Below, piece after piece: positions 22,531 through 32,473 of a DNA stretch of 64,000 bases. A program made the position numbers and the translations under genes. Below the pieces are notes generated by a model. The model had not been told where the DNA came from and did no database searches. It was given only the letters and a program-made list of their open reading frames with translations. Within the stretch, counting starts at the first letter, position 1. The number at the start of each line of letters is the position of its first letter. The stretch is from Endocalyx cinctus (lineage: Eukaryota > Ascomycota > Sordariomycetes > Amphisphaeriales > Apiosporaceae), in NCBI GenBank assembly GCA_001600455.1, contig BCKC01000005.1:3906001-3970000 (forward strand). The letters run 5' to 3'.

Positions 22531-23823
22531 TTGGATGACTCAAATAAATTTACGATGGCCGAGAATAGCAATATCTCTGTTGTGGTTATTGGGACGCTTG
22601 ACACTAAGTTAAATGAATTCCTTTACCTCAGATCACGTATCCTACAGCGAGACCCTTCAATTAATGTCATATTGATTGACGCGGGGCGGATTAGCGCGAC
22701 AGACGACACCATCACCATCCCGCAGCATGAGGTCCTTAATGGAGTCGAATATGAAGGCGACATTAAGACACTTCCTCGCGGCGAGGTTATCAAAATTATG
22801 ATATCCGGCGCAGTGAAAGTAGTCCAGAAATTGCACACACAGAAGAAGATCCATGCGATTGTGGGTCTTGGGGGAAGTGGCGGGACTAGCATTGCTTCGG
22901 CGGTGATGCGAGAATTGCCCCTTACTTTTCCGAAATTGATTGTTTCGACGGTCGCATCGGGAGACACGAGTTCGTATATCAAAGAAGCGGACATTACCAT
23001 GATGTACAGCGTCGTCGATATTGCAGGCCTGAACGATTTGTTAAGGGCTGTGATCGACAACGCCGCCGCTGCTACGGTGGCCATGGCCCAGGCTTACTAT
23101 ACGAGGAGTCTATCGGGCGAAACTCAGTCCGTCTCAAACAGGAAGAAGGCTATTGGCATTACCATGTTTGGCGTCACTACCCCGGCGGCGAATGTAGGGC
23201 GCCAATGGCTGGAGAGCCAAGGGGAGTTTGAGGTGTACGTATTTCATGCCACCGGAGCTGGAGGCCGAGCTATGGAGCGACTAGTTCAAGAAGGAAGGCT
23301 GGATGCCGTGCTCGATCTAACGACGACGGAATTAGCCGACGAATTGTTAGGTGGCGTCATGAGCGCGGGAGAGACTCGATTGACGGCGGCGGCGAAAGCG
23401 GGAATTCCACAGATTGTCAGCGTCGGCGCTCTCGACATGGTGAATTTCGGTCCTAGAGATACGGTGCCGCCAAACTTCAAAAACCGAAATCTTTTTGAAC
23501 ATAACCCATCAGTTACCTTGATGAGAACTACAGCTCAGGAGTGTGCCGAGCTAGGGAAGAGGTTAGCGAAGAGACTGAAGGATAACAGCGCCGAGCCCGA
23601 CCGTATTGAAGTCTGGCTTCCTCTCAGGGGTATCAGCGCCATTGCAGTGGAAGGCCAGGTTTTCTATGATAGGGATGCAGATAACGAGTTGCACTCGGCT
23701 ATTAAAGGGGAGCTAGAGGGAACGGGAATCAAGGTGATTGAGCGCGACTTAGATATCAATGATCCGACTTGGGCCGAGAGCCTAGCGAGACGATTGAAAG
23801 AGCTGATCGACAAGGCGAGTTGA
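22531..23823 (+). CDS. UPF0261 / Tm-1-like ATP-binding protein
   Basis: Single exon, 430 aa; a second Met at 22555 (MAENSNISVVVIG) is the more usual start for the family and would give 422 aa. Recognisable segments are VVVIGTLDTKLNEFLYLRSRIL, AIVGLGGSGGTSIASAVMRELP, STVASGDTSSYI, MMYSVVDIAGLN, GITMFGVTTPA, FHATGAGGRAMERLVQEGRLDAVLDLTTTELADELLGG and VSVGALDMVNFG. This is the UPF0261 (Tm-1-like ATP-binding) family. In tomato Tm-1 the corresponding domain binds and inhibits the helicase of tobamoviruses, but the ancestral role in fungi and bacteria is metabolic and unassigned. The divergent partner encodes the other half of the plant protein, so a two-subunit complex is likely. Probably cytosolic. 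Confidence 0.87.
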   Translation: MDDSNKFTMAENSNISVVVIGTLDTKLNEFLYLRSRILQRDPSINVILIDAGRISATDDTITIPQHEVLNGVEYEGDIKTLPRGEVIKIMISGAVKVVQKLHTQKKIHAIVGLGGSGGTSIASAVMRELPLTFPKLIVSTVASGDTSSYIKEADITMMYSVVDIAGLNDLLRAVIDNAAAATVAMAQAYYTRSLSGETQSVSNRKKAIGITMFGVTTPAANVGRQWLESQGEFEVYVFHATGAGGRAMERLVQEGRLDAVLDLTTTELADELLGGVMSAGETRLTAAAKAGIPQIVSVGALDMVNFGPRDTVPPNFKNRNLFEHNPSVTLMRTTAQECAELGKRLAKRLKDNSAEPDRIEVWLPLRGISAIAVEGQVFYDRDADNELHSAIKGELEGTGIKVIERDLDINDPTWAESLARRLKELIDKAS

Positions 23824-24628
23824 GACAAGGGATTAAATGAGCTAACGGGGTTTTCTTTTCTGTGCGTAAAATCCATTTTTCACACCCCCTCTTCTATCTA
23901 TTTATCTCTCTCTCTCTTTTCCTCAGCGGAGGTATTATCCGATATTAACAGAGTACTTCTCATCGGCGCTGCATTCAACAGTCCAGTTCATTACGAAGAA
24001 ATATGTTAGTTACCATTCCACCTTATCATAGGTCATTCAAATTCTTGGTTTCGGAAACACGAGGAGTTCGTATCTTACGTCGTGTATAATATGCTATTTA
24101 CTATTTCATTTCAATTTTTCCATTTGTAGGCCGCGTAATTGCTAGTTCATTAGATGTCGTATTGTGAACGCCATGCTGCAATAGAGGCATTGCACGGTAA
24201 TGTGTGAAAGCGAACGACAATTGCGCATGGAGATTCGGGTTCTAAGCCGTTTTGATTGATAATGTTTTCCGTCGACGTCTCCCGGTCTTGGGATAGCTCC
24301 TGCCAAAAACGACCTTGATACTCCCCGACCCGCCATTCTAGGCACCGTACCAGGGACGAATACGAGATTTTTGGCAGCGCTTCTGCATTTCAGTAAGATG
24401 TCACCCCACATTCGCTCCCACGCGCCGAGATCGTGGTGAGATTGAGATTGAGCTTAGATATATAACCTATAGATATATAAAACCAGCATGATCTCCGATT
24501 GTGAGGTTTGAATTTATCAAGCGATTCATATCTTTCCAAATAGACGAAAAAAAAAAGTCAAGGTCATTTGCTATCCGTTTATTCTAAAGTTTTGTTCGAA
24601 TCATTCCATACATATCCAAGTATCCAAG
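23824..24628. other. gene-free interval
   Basis: Spacer of 0.8 kb with a short (TC)n tract near 23908-23919. The end (about 24460-24482) has TATAACCTATAGATATATAA some 150 nt before the next start, a plausible TATA region. No coding frame was accepted. Confidence 0.5.
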
Positions 24629-25020
24629 ATGCAGTTCTCCATTCTTGCCGTCTTGGCGGCCAGCCTCCACCTGGTCGCTGCCCAAGATGAACCGTACCCG
24701 GACTCTGACCTCTGCCTGCAGCAACATTTCCTCTCAGCTCTTCTCTGCGAAGATCTTGATCCAAGCTTCAACAACAACACCTTGCCAGACTTGGGTTGGT
24801 TCTGCTGCTGGCACCAGGGTCCTTTCACTCCTCCTCCCGCGGAGGCTGTATCGTAAGTTTTTATTTCTTCTTATCTGCGCGGGTACGAGCGAGTTGGTCT
24901 AGAACCGCGACGACTGACAAATTCCCCCCCTTAAGGGCTTGGTTGATCTTCGGCGAAGACGGAGAGGTGGCGGAGAGATGCTTGACTAGCGGTGTTTGCA
25001 CGGAATACTACAACCTATAG
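24629..25020 (+). CDS. small cysteine-rich secreted protein, effector-like
   Basis: Two exons, 24629-24852 and 24936-25020, joined by a GT-AG intron (GTAAGT donor), give 102 aa. Residues 1-19 are a signal peptide (MQFSILAVLAASLHLVAAQ). The mature part has six Cys, including a CC pair (WFCCWHQG), in an acidic chain: DEPYPDSDLCLQQ, SALLCEDLD, FCCWHQ, AERCLTSGVCTEYYNL. One N-glycosylation sequon (NNT) is present. The splice keeps the reading frame exactly and adds two Cys, which supports the model. Size, secretion signal and an even number of Cys fit a small secreted effector or a hydrophobin-sized surface protein, but the Cys spacing does not match hydrophobins. The family is not recognised. 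Confidence 0.68.
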
Positions 25021-26733
25021 AGTCCGAAACAGCTCTAGGGTACTGAAATAACATTGAGGGGTGTCTATATATGCGCGCGGACTTATTCGATAGATATATC
25101 GGTAAATCTTACAGTTATAGATTCAGTATACTACGAATTGTATCTACGTTTGTAATATTACGCGAAGAAATCTAATTGTCAAGTTCTAACTCAAGGCTAT
25201 CTTAACACCAGGGTATATATACTCTGTGGCAAACCTTTGGTCAAATGAAATGAAGTAAAATAAAGACGTAGATACTCCCTAAACCACAAAATTCTTGATT
25301 TATAACAGTCTTGCTTCTCTAAGGAGACTAAATTTGGGACCTGATGGAAGCTTTCTTGAAGTGAGTTACCCGACTTGAAGTCGCACAAATCTAAAAGCTA
25401 TCTTAGCAGCCCTGGCTATACCCCAAGACTATATCACGTAACTATGCCCTTCCGTTAAATTTTTAACTATCATAATCGCAGAAGTTGTCGGGGTTAATGA
25501 AACACGCGTAAATCGGCAGTTGGTAGGTGCAATGCTCAGCTTGAAATCTGCTTTTGAGAGCCTCGACGAACCTGTCGTCCAAGTTATAACAATATCTACG
25601 CCATTCTTTTTTTTTTTTTTTTTTTTTCTTTTACGAGGTCCTATTATCAGGGAAATTCAATTGCGATGCCTATTTCTTGGTCTCAATGGGAAAAAATAAA
25701 GAGTTTCTCAGTGGCGACAGCCCCAACTCAGGGGAGTTGCAGCGGCGGGCGTGTCCAGTATTTATCAACTTGCATACTGGAGTTTCCTAGAGCATACCAA
25801 GGATATTCACCGAGTGTTTTCGCAAAACTTGCTTTGTGACTAGATTAACATACTTAATGTGCGAATATTAGCGAGATTTTTTGGAATCTCGAATACTAAT
25901 GGCTCAAACATATGTTAATAATAACTGCTTCTGTATATATCGCCCATATGCTCTCAAGTTTTGCCGTATTCTCAGGCGGTGTGATTACAGAGCTGTAGTG
26001 TCCGAACACTCAGCTATTTAAAGTCGATGATTGTGATCATGCCCACCTAGCCACTAGCTTGTCACCACCAGACCGGGGACCCCACAGAACTTCGGGAGCG
26101 GCGATCGCGCCGATTGTGGGGCTGAGTTCCATGCGGCCCGCCCCCGAATGTCTTGATCCTAGTGTATGGTCCCTTCAACATGCAGTCACCACGATTGGAT
26201 ACACAATCCTCACCGGGGTGGTGCCCTATCTTCTTTATCTTATAATTTCATCTTATGAAAGTAATACCGGAGAATCTCAGGTTTATAGAACGTGCGCAGG
26301 AGGCGCACCTGTTCCGACCGGGAGTTTATAGGGATATGCTATAATTATTGTTCGAGGTTGAATATGTTAGGAAACTATTACTTGCTGGATTTACTGACAT
26401 GATAGGTAATCTTTTACTGTTAGATACACCGTGTACCTATTATATACTAGATAGGTAGGGCTGGTAGGTACTTAAGTACTTAGTTCCATTAGATTGCAGT
26501 GTGGATGCTACCTAGGCAGCTGGGCACTGGGTAGTTTCTTCCGCTGTGGCGCAGCTTATAGCGTATGGCCCCACTAAAACTTTAGCTGATGATTTTTTTT
26601 TTTTGCTTCATTTAATTACTTAAGTATTTGATCCTGATTCTTCATCTTCACCGAAATATGGTGCCCCGGCTTTCGAGAAAACCCATCGCAAACCCGCTCG
26701 AACGATCGATTCCATCGAATTATTACCAAAACG
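25021..26733. other. gene-free interval
   Basis: AT-rich spacer of 1.7 kb with a 20-nt T run (25607-25626). A 90-codon frame at 26059-26331 contains one hydrophobic segment (YTILTGVVPYLLYLIISS) but has no family match, so it is left uncalled. Confidence 0.5.
25607..25626. repeat. poly-T tract (20 nt)
   Basis: Run of 20 T in the spacer between the small secreted protein gene and the one-TM protein gene. Confidence 0.95.
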
Positions 26734-27027
26734 ATGTCAAAAAAAATCCCCGATAAAGTAGCCAAGCCGCGCTATAATCACCTACAGTATTCACCGAATG
26801 CGGGCCAGAGCCGGATAGTACCTCCTAACCCTCCTGCGACCAGACAGTCTCTCAAGGACCGCAACAGCCAAGAATACAAGAAGGCTTATAGAACAGCATC
26901 GCGGAGATACTCTAGATTTCTCATCGGCATGCCTATCCTCATCGTCACCTCGTATTTAATGTTCGATCGGCTCGTTATTCAGCGTAACCGAGCCTCGGCT
27001 TCGGAAATAGATCAAAAGAAAGGTTGA
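26734..27027 (+). CDS. hypothetical small single-pass membrane protein
   Basis: Single exon, 97 aa. The N-terminal half is basic and Pro/Asn-rich (KPRYNHLQYSPNAG, PPNPPATRQSLKDRNSQEYKKAYR). A hydrophobic segment follows at about residues 64-78 (FLIGMPILIVTSYLMF), then a short basic tail (QRNRASASEIDQKKG). The composition differs clearly from the AT-rich flanks, which supports coding. Orientation and organelle are unknown; a basic N-terminus with one TM near the C-terminus would suit a mitochondrial or ER tail-region protein. No family is recognised. Confidence 0.55.
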   Translation: MSKKIPDKVAKPRYNHLQYSPNAGQSRIVPPNPPATRQSLKDRNSQEYKKAYRTASRRYSRFLIGMPILIVTSYLMFDRLVIQRNRASASEIDQKKG

Positions 27028-28067
27028 AGTCGGCCAAGCATATAGTTTAGGGAGAAGATTAAAAGCCCGAGAAAATTAATCACGGAAAAGCTATGGTGGA
27101 TTGAGCTGTATGCGACATTTTGTCCGACCCGCTACTATGCTCATATCGTCGTCTGGAATACTGATGCCCACCTGACGACCCCGCCAGGATGATAAATCCA
27201 TATACTATATCGCAAAAGTATATGGCAATTTCGGAGAGGCTGTCGATATGTCCCGAGGTTCTCCAAAGAAAAGTATGGATATCAACTTTGGTTAATTTGA
27301 GTCATACACTCTTTGCTTAGGCCTCTGCCGTCGGATTATAAATGAAGCTCGGTGCACAGCTTCGTTCACATACGTCGGAAATGAGATCGGTACTTGTCAA
27401 TTATTGAAGTTATGACCTGAATCGGTTAGGGACATTTATTTTCCAATTGTGCGTAGATGTAGGCATTAGAGGAAAGGGATGAAGCTGCGCACTTAGAAGA
27501 AGTTATCTGGAAATTAGTTGATAGTTAGGACGGACTGAGGTAGAATTAGTTCAGACGCCTGCGAGAGTTAACTGCTGTTTATGACATGGTGCTGTTTTCG
27601 TCGTAGGCTTTTGCTAGCTAGGTTTTATGAACTATGCACGTCACTTAGCTCTATCAAGTGTGCCGCCGTCAAATGATGCCCCTACCGTCCCTACTGCCCC
27701 TACTTCGAATGTTCTTCGCTAAGCAGTAGTGACCGATGAAGTACCGGCAGCCGTACAAGCTAGATCAGTCAAAACAGTCACAACTCATCATGATCTTGAT
27801 CATAAAAACCCATGGTCAAAATATTCCTGATTATGATCCTAGCGGTCTTTCTTGGCCTAATGAGTACATCCGACTGTCTCTTGGCTGGAAGATAGTGTTT
27901 ATTTAAAGGTATTCTCATCTTAGAGACCTCCAGCATCAGGTAATAGTAGATATCAAAATCGTATCCGTACCTAAGAGCCTCTACATAACCACTTAACTCT
28001 GATCATGAATATATACAGGCACCTTTTTTCTCTAGCTAACGCATCTACCCCGCCACCGAATATTTCC
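27028..28067. other. convergent 3' interval
   Basis: Spacer of 1.04 kb between the one-TM gene and the GH93 stop. It contains a small palindrome, ATGATC-TT-GATCAT (about 27789-27802), and AT-rich sequence. No gene was recognised. Confidence 0.5.
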
Positions 28068-29407
28068 TCACAGATTCATAGTGGCTTCCAAATCAATAAC
28101 ACTCACACTAACCTGATTAGTACTGCTCGGGGGCAGGTGACCCGCGCCGATAAGTAACATCTTACTGTCGTCCTCTTGAAATAGTACCATGCTGCGAGCG
28201 TACGCGTTAGGCTGTGGAGTGCTATATTCGACCCATGTCTTCGGATCTCCTAGATTTCTGTTGATGAATATCTGAGATCCACCGCCGCCGCTCAAGATGA
28301 TAGTGCCGTTTGATCCGCCAGCGCTTGACCAGACTACGAACGGCGAGCTCGTGACGGTGCCGCCACTAGTCGATTGCATGAGCTGACCGCTGCCCGCATT
28401 AAGTATATTCAAGGGGTCGGCAGAGAGCCTGTAATGAACTCTACAGCCGTCTGTACCGCAAGCTTCGTATGCATATATGTACTGCCCGTTCGGTAGTTTG
28501 GTAATGGCTGGCATGCCAGGGCGCGCCTCGTAGTTCTCTGTGTCGTGCACGTCATCCACAACATCGTCCCAGGTAACTAGATCGGTAGTTGTCTGATGCA
28601 CAAGCTTCTGACCATAATTACTGTCGCGCTGATCTGAGTAGTAGCAGATGAGTTGATCGTCATACGCCCTATCCAGCAGTCAGCCATCGCCACCACGTCT
28701 TCAACTTAGTCCAGTCCAAAAGTAAATTTAAGGGAAAAGCTGATTGAAAGAGAAGAAAAGAAAAAACGGATAGTACACCCTGGGTCTGTCAAGAACGCAA
28801 GTGGGGGAAAAAAATACCAAACTCACATCAGCAGCGGTTCCCAAATTGGCGTCAGACCGTTTTCGGGACGAGCCACTCCCCCACTTGCAACACTGCTAGC
28901 GAAACTCCAACTTACGCCGCCATCGGTACTCGCATAGATATCAATCTTGGTCTGGCTCAGATCCGTCGGAATACTATTACCAGCAAGTAGTACGGTACCG
29001 ACCGGCCATTTCCCGATCGCCACAGGCAACTCGTACAGAAAAGGCTGGTAGCGAAGGCCCCAGTTGTTCTCCGTGTCTTGTACCTTGGCAATTTCCGACC
29101 AACTAGATCCGTCGTCGGTTGACTTATAGATGGGGAAGTGAACGAGAGGCGGCTCCGGTGAGTAGTTTTCCCACGTAGCCAGTAGCTCCCCAGAGCTCAG
29201 TTGCACTGCACGCGCATAGAGTACCCGCGGGTCGACCCAGCCAGCATCAGTTGGCGGCGAGAATATGGGGCTGTCAGAAATGGTGATAGATTGGCGCTCC
29301 TCTAATGTCCTTGTTGAGGAGTCGCCTGTCACTGCTTGCAGGGATAACGGTAGTGACAGCAAGCAGACGATTAGACCTATCAGGTCGTTCCTAGGGAATC
29401 GCACCAT
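28068..29407 (-). CDS. secreted GH93-like exo-arabinanase (BNR/Asp-box protein)
   Basis: Two exons, 28827-29407 and 28068-28668 (1182 nt, 393 aa), GT-AG intron. The signal peptide is at about residues 5-26 (PRNDLIGLIVCLLSLPLSLQA). The body matches fungal GH93: DPRVLYARAVQLSSGELLATWENY, FPIYKSTDDGSSWSEIAKV (Asp-box), NNWGLRYQPFLYELP, GTVLLAGNSIPTDLS, YASTDGGVSWSF (Asp-box), then across the splice EPLLMAYDDQLICYYSDQRD, GQKLVHQ and ARPGMPAITKLPNGQYIYAYE. Family knowledge: GH93 enzymes are six-bladed propellers that release arabinobiose from 1,5-alpha-arabinan. The splice joins EPLLM to AYDD with the frame kept, as in homologues. With PL26 and GH3 in the same window it suggests secreted breakdown of pectin side chains. 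Confidence 0.82.
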
Positions 29408-30556
29408 ACTAGAAAGATTTTCTCACGGTTTTCGCATATCAGTGTATATCTAAATAATGACAAGTAGAGAAGTTTTTGCAATATATGTGAGAGAGAGAGA
29501 AAGAGAGAGAGAACATGTTAAATCAACTAGGTGAAATCCGTAATCTGTAGAGGTCACTTTATAGGCTGGCCAATAAGATACTCACACGCTTTTTACCGCT
29601 CCAATCGTTAACGAGCAACTCCTTTTCGCCTCAGTGATCCACATCACGACGGAGGCAATGACTACATGGGGCCGTTCTACTATATATAGTGACAAGACGA
29701 ACGTGACCAAAGGTAGCATTGGTAGCATTGGTAGCATCGAGAGTGTACTCCTAGGCGCCTTGTTGCTTGGCTGGTCAAGCCGTATCTGGTCTCATCAGGC
29801 TTGATGCTAGTAGTATAATTATGATGCATGTGTTGCATAATGGCTGGGATGTATCAGTGAACGTATGAACAATGTTGGTATACAAGCACAGCATATTATG
29901 GGTTTGCTGGTAGACAGACGTCGGCGACGACGAAGCTACGGTGGATCATTTGGATAAGTTAAATTGCTTCCGTATCGTAATTTTGCACGGCTTCATCCAT
30001 ACCGCTAACCTTAATACAATTGTACTGTGTAGTGTACATTGCAGCGGTCACGTCCCCGGACTATGAGTAATGCCAAGGGAGCTAGGTTGGGCCAATACCC
30101 CTGTCAATCCCAGAATCAAGATCTTCCCATCGGAGTTGTGCCTAAAAGGTCGGGTCAATATGATTTTCTCACAAGACCCTTGGAACCATCCACTAATTAA
30201 ATTTCTGGGCCTCCCCACGTAAAACTTGGAGCAATGGGGAATCCTTGCAGGGCAGCATCGTTGGTTGGCTCTCGACTATCTCGTCAGCGGTGGCGTTTGT
30301 TTGTGATGTTCTACTGGTGAAATGAGGTATAGTACTATATTGTATATACATATATATATATATATGTATGTATAAATGCCGAATCGATGCATAAACATAG
30401 TGACAGAGAGTTACAATTAAATAGAAGGTAGGGTTAAGCATTGGATGAGCTTATCACCATCTTGCATTATGTAGGTAGATATGGCTAACTACCAGCGTTC
30501 AAACAATTGTTTACGGTGAGCATTGCATTGTACACCTAATAAGCAATATCCCCAGA
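29408..30556. other. gene-free interval
   Basis: Spacer of 1.15 kb between the GH93 start and the GH3 stop. It holds a (GA)n tract (about 29490-29512), three copies of GGTAGCATT-like units near 29712-29740 and a (TA)n tract (about 30348-30364). The GH93 promoter should be near 29410-29700. No coding frame was accepted. Confidence 0.5.
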
Positions 30557-32473
30557 TTACTTCAATTCCATTCGTAGCTCTATACATCGATCGGTATTGG
30601 ACTTGGAGTTGGCGCAGCTTTCGACATACCGCAGGCCATGGCCAAACTTGAATACGGGGCCTCTGGTATCGAATGGTACATCTTCCATACCCGCAGCTAC
30701 GGCCTCATCCGATCTTGGTAAATCGTACGGAAGCTGTCCTTCTGGTTGCGCGACGCCAAGGATAACATCTAGGAAAGCCTCGGTGCTGCTACCAAAACTA
30801 GCTAGCATCGCGGCGGCGTTTTCAGCAACCTCGGGAACGGCAGCCGGCCGGTCAAGCATCATGTCGACGATAGTAGGCACGGCTGCATAGATGGCAGCCT
30901 GCCTCTTTTTCTCCTCGGTCGAGAACTCGAGCGAGCCGGCATGGTAATTAGCCTCGAACCCGCCTGGTCGAGGCTCGTAAGGGGCTGCGAGCCTTAGAAG
31001 AGCGTAGTCTGCCTCTTCAGGAGTTTGAACCACGGGAAACCCACGACTCTTAACAAATGTAGCGTTGAATCCTTCGATGTAAAGCTTAGTTGTGTTGGAG
31101 AGCCGTTTAAGCGGCAGGATATTTTCTTTATTGGTTAATAACGTATAAGCGCGGCGCTGGGCCTCGTTGCCTAGACGCACGAAATAAGGGTTTCCGACCA
31201 CACGCTCGGCCACATTTGGGTCCACGTACGGGTTGTCGAAGAGGCCGAGTACGAATTTCTCCCTAAGTAGACGACGTAGCGAGATATCTAGACGTTCTTC
31301 CGACACGATGCCCTCATTTACTAGCTGTACGATTAGCTCCGGTCGCTGTTCGCCGCCGAACTGGTCGCAGCCAGCCTCAATAATTCGCGCCGCACGTTCA
31401 AGTTCCGAAAGGTATTCAACGCCCCAGGCACGAGCCGGCATATACTGTCCGCGAATGACGGTGTCGGTGATCAGACCCCAGTCGGTCACGACGATCCCCT
31501 CGAAGCCAAGCTCATCCCGCAGTAGGTCGGTGACTATCTGCTTGTTAAACGAAAAGCCGACAGGATCCCACTCGGTACCAATTGGTCGGCTGTAATATGG
31601 CATCATCTGCCTCGCGCCGGCGGCAATGGCTGCCTTGAACGGGATAAGATGATGTTCCATGTTCTTGCCTGGATACGTGGCGTTCTTACCGTATGTGAAG
31701 TGCGCATCTTCTCCGTTTTCCATCGCCCCGCCTCCTGGGAAGTGTTTGGTAACGGTGGTGACAGAGTGCGTACCGAGCTTATCCCCCTGAAATCCCTTGA
31801 TGTACGCCGTGAGTAGCTCGGCCATCAGCTGCGCGTCCTCGCCAAATGTACCCGCAATACGTGCCCAACGAGGCTCCGTCGTCAAATCAACTTGCGGATG
31901 CAGTGCCGCCCGAATCCCGATCGCCATATACTCTTCTCGGGCGATCTCGGCAAACTTCTTGACAAGATCGGCATCTCGCAGCGCCGCTAATCCCAGGGTC
32001 TCAGGCCACTGCGAGAACTGGCCGGCCATGAACCCAGTACCGATATTCTCGGTGAAGTGGTGGCGCGGGTCCGAAGATAAGGTGATAGGGATTCCGAGAC
32101 GGGTCTCCGAGGCGCGCTTCTGCACACGGTTATAAAATTCTGCCACCGTGCGGGCATCTTCCACGTCACCCACGAGGTTGAAATGCGTCATGAGTTTCTC
32201 GCCTAGAAGGTTTTCGGTACTGTTTCGGAGGGTAGTGTCCGCGTCTCCTTCATCGAAAGTTCCATTTGGCCCCATGTAGAGTTGAGTATGGAACAGCTGA
32301 CCAGCCTTCTCCTCTACCGTCATCCGGCTAATGAGGTCTTCGACCCGCTCATCGATGCAAGCCGAGGAATTCCGGTACAGAGGCAACACCTCGTTGCGCT
32401 GATTTAATAAAGATTGCCCGAAAGCCGTACCGACAGGCACGAGTGCCGACAAAGCAACTACGACTGAAAGCAT
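30557..32473 (-). CDS. secreted GH3 glycoside hydrolase (beta-glucosidase/xylosidase type)
   Basis: Single exon, 638 aa, signal peptide at residues 1-19 (MLSVVVALSALVPVGTAFG). The N-terminal (beta/alpha)8 part carries LISRMTVEEKAGQLF, TRLGIPITLSSDPRH, FSQWPETLGLAALRD, HPQVDLTTEPRWARIAGTFGED and KHFPGGGAMENGEDAH. The nucleophile region is GFEGIVVTDWGLI, with Asp in the expected position. The C-terminal alpha/beta sandwich ends GPVFKFGHGLRY, as in GH3 enzymes. The acid/base residue is not fixed by sequence in this family and was not assigned. Exact substrate (beta-glucan, xylan or arabinoxylan ends) cannot be decided. Length is slightly short but complete, without an extra fibronectin-III domain. 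Role: release of single sugars outside the cell, probably with the PL26 and GH93 enzymes. Confidence 0.88.
   Translation of the reverse strand: MLSVVVALSALVPVGTAFGQSLLNQRNEVLPLYRNSSACIDERVEDLISRMTVEEKAGQLFHTQLYMGPNGTFDEGDADTTLRNSTENLLGEKLMTHFNLVGDVEDARTVAEFYNRVQKRASETRLGIPITLSSDPRHHFTENIGTGFMAGQFSQWPETLGLAALRDADLVKKFAEIAREEYMAIGIRAALHPQVDLTTEPRWARIAGTFGEDAQLMAELLTAYIKGFQGDKLGTHSVTTVTKHFPGGGAMENGEDAHFTYGKNATYPGKNMEHHLIPFKAAIAAGARQMMPYYSRPIGTEWDPVGFSFNKQIVTDLLRDELGFEGIVVTDWGLITDTVIRGQYMPARAWGVEYLSELERAARIIEAGCDQFGGEQRPELIVQLVNEGIVSEERLDISLRRLLREKFVLGLFDNPYVDPNVAERVVGNPYFVRLGNEAQRRAYTLLTNKENILPLKRLSNTTKLYIEGFNATFVKSRGFPVVQTPEEADYALLRLAAPYEPRPGGFEANYHAGSLEFSTEEKKRQAAIYAAVPTIVDMMLDRPAAVPEVAENAAAMLASFGSSTEAFLDVILGVAQPEGQLPYDLPRSDEAVAAGMEDVPFDTRGPVFKFGHGLRYVESCANSKSNTDRCIELRMELK

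Noticed and set aside
26059..26331. 90-codon + frame with one hydrophobic segment
   Set aside because: No family match, no clear promoter, and composition close to background; possible but not supportable.
30597..32135. Frames of 97-120 codons opposite the GH3 gene
   Set aside because: Antisense shadows with Ser/Arg-rich composition.
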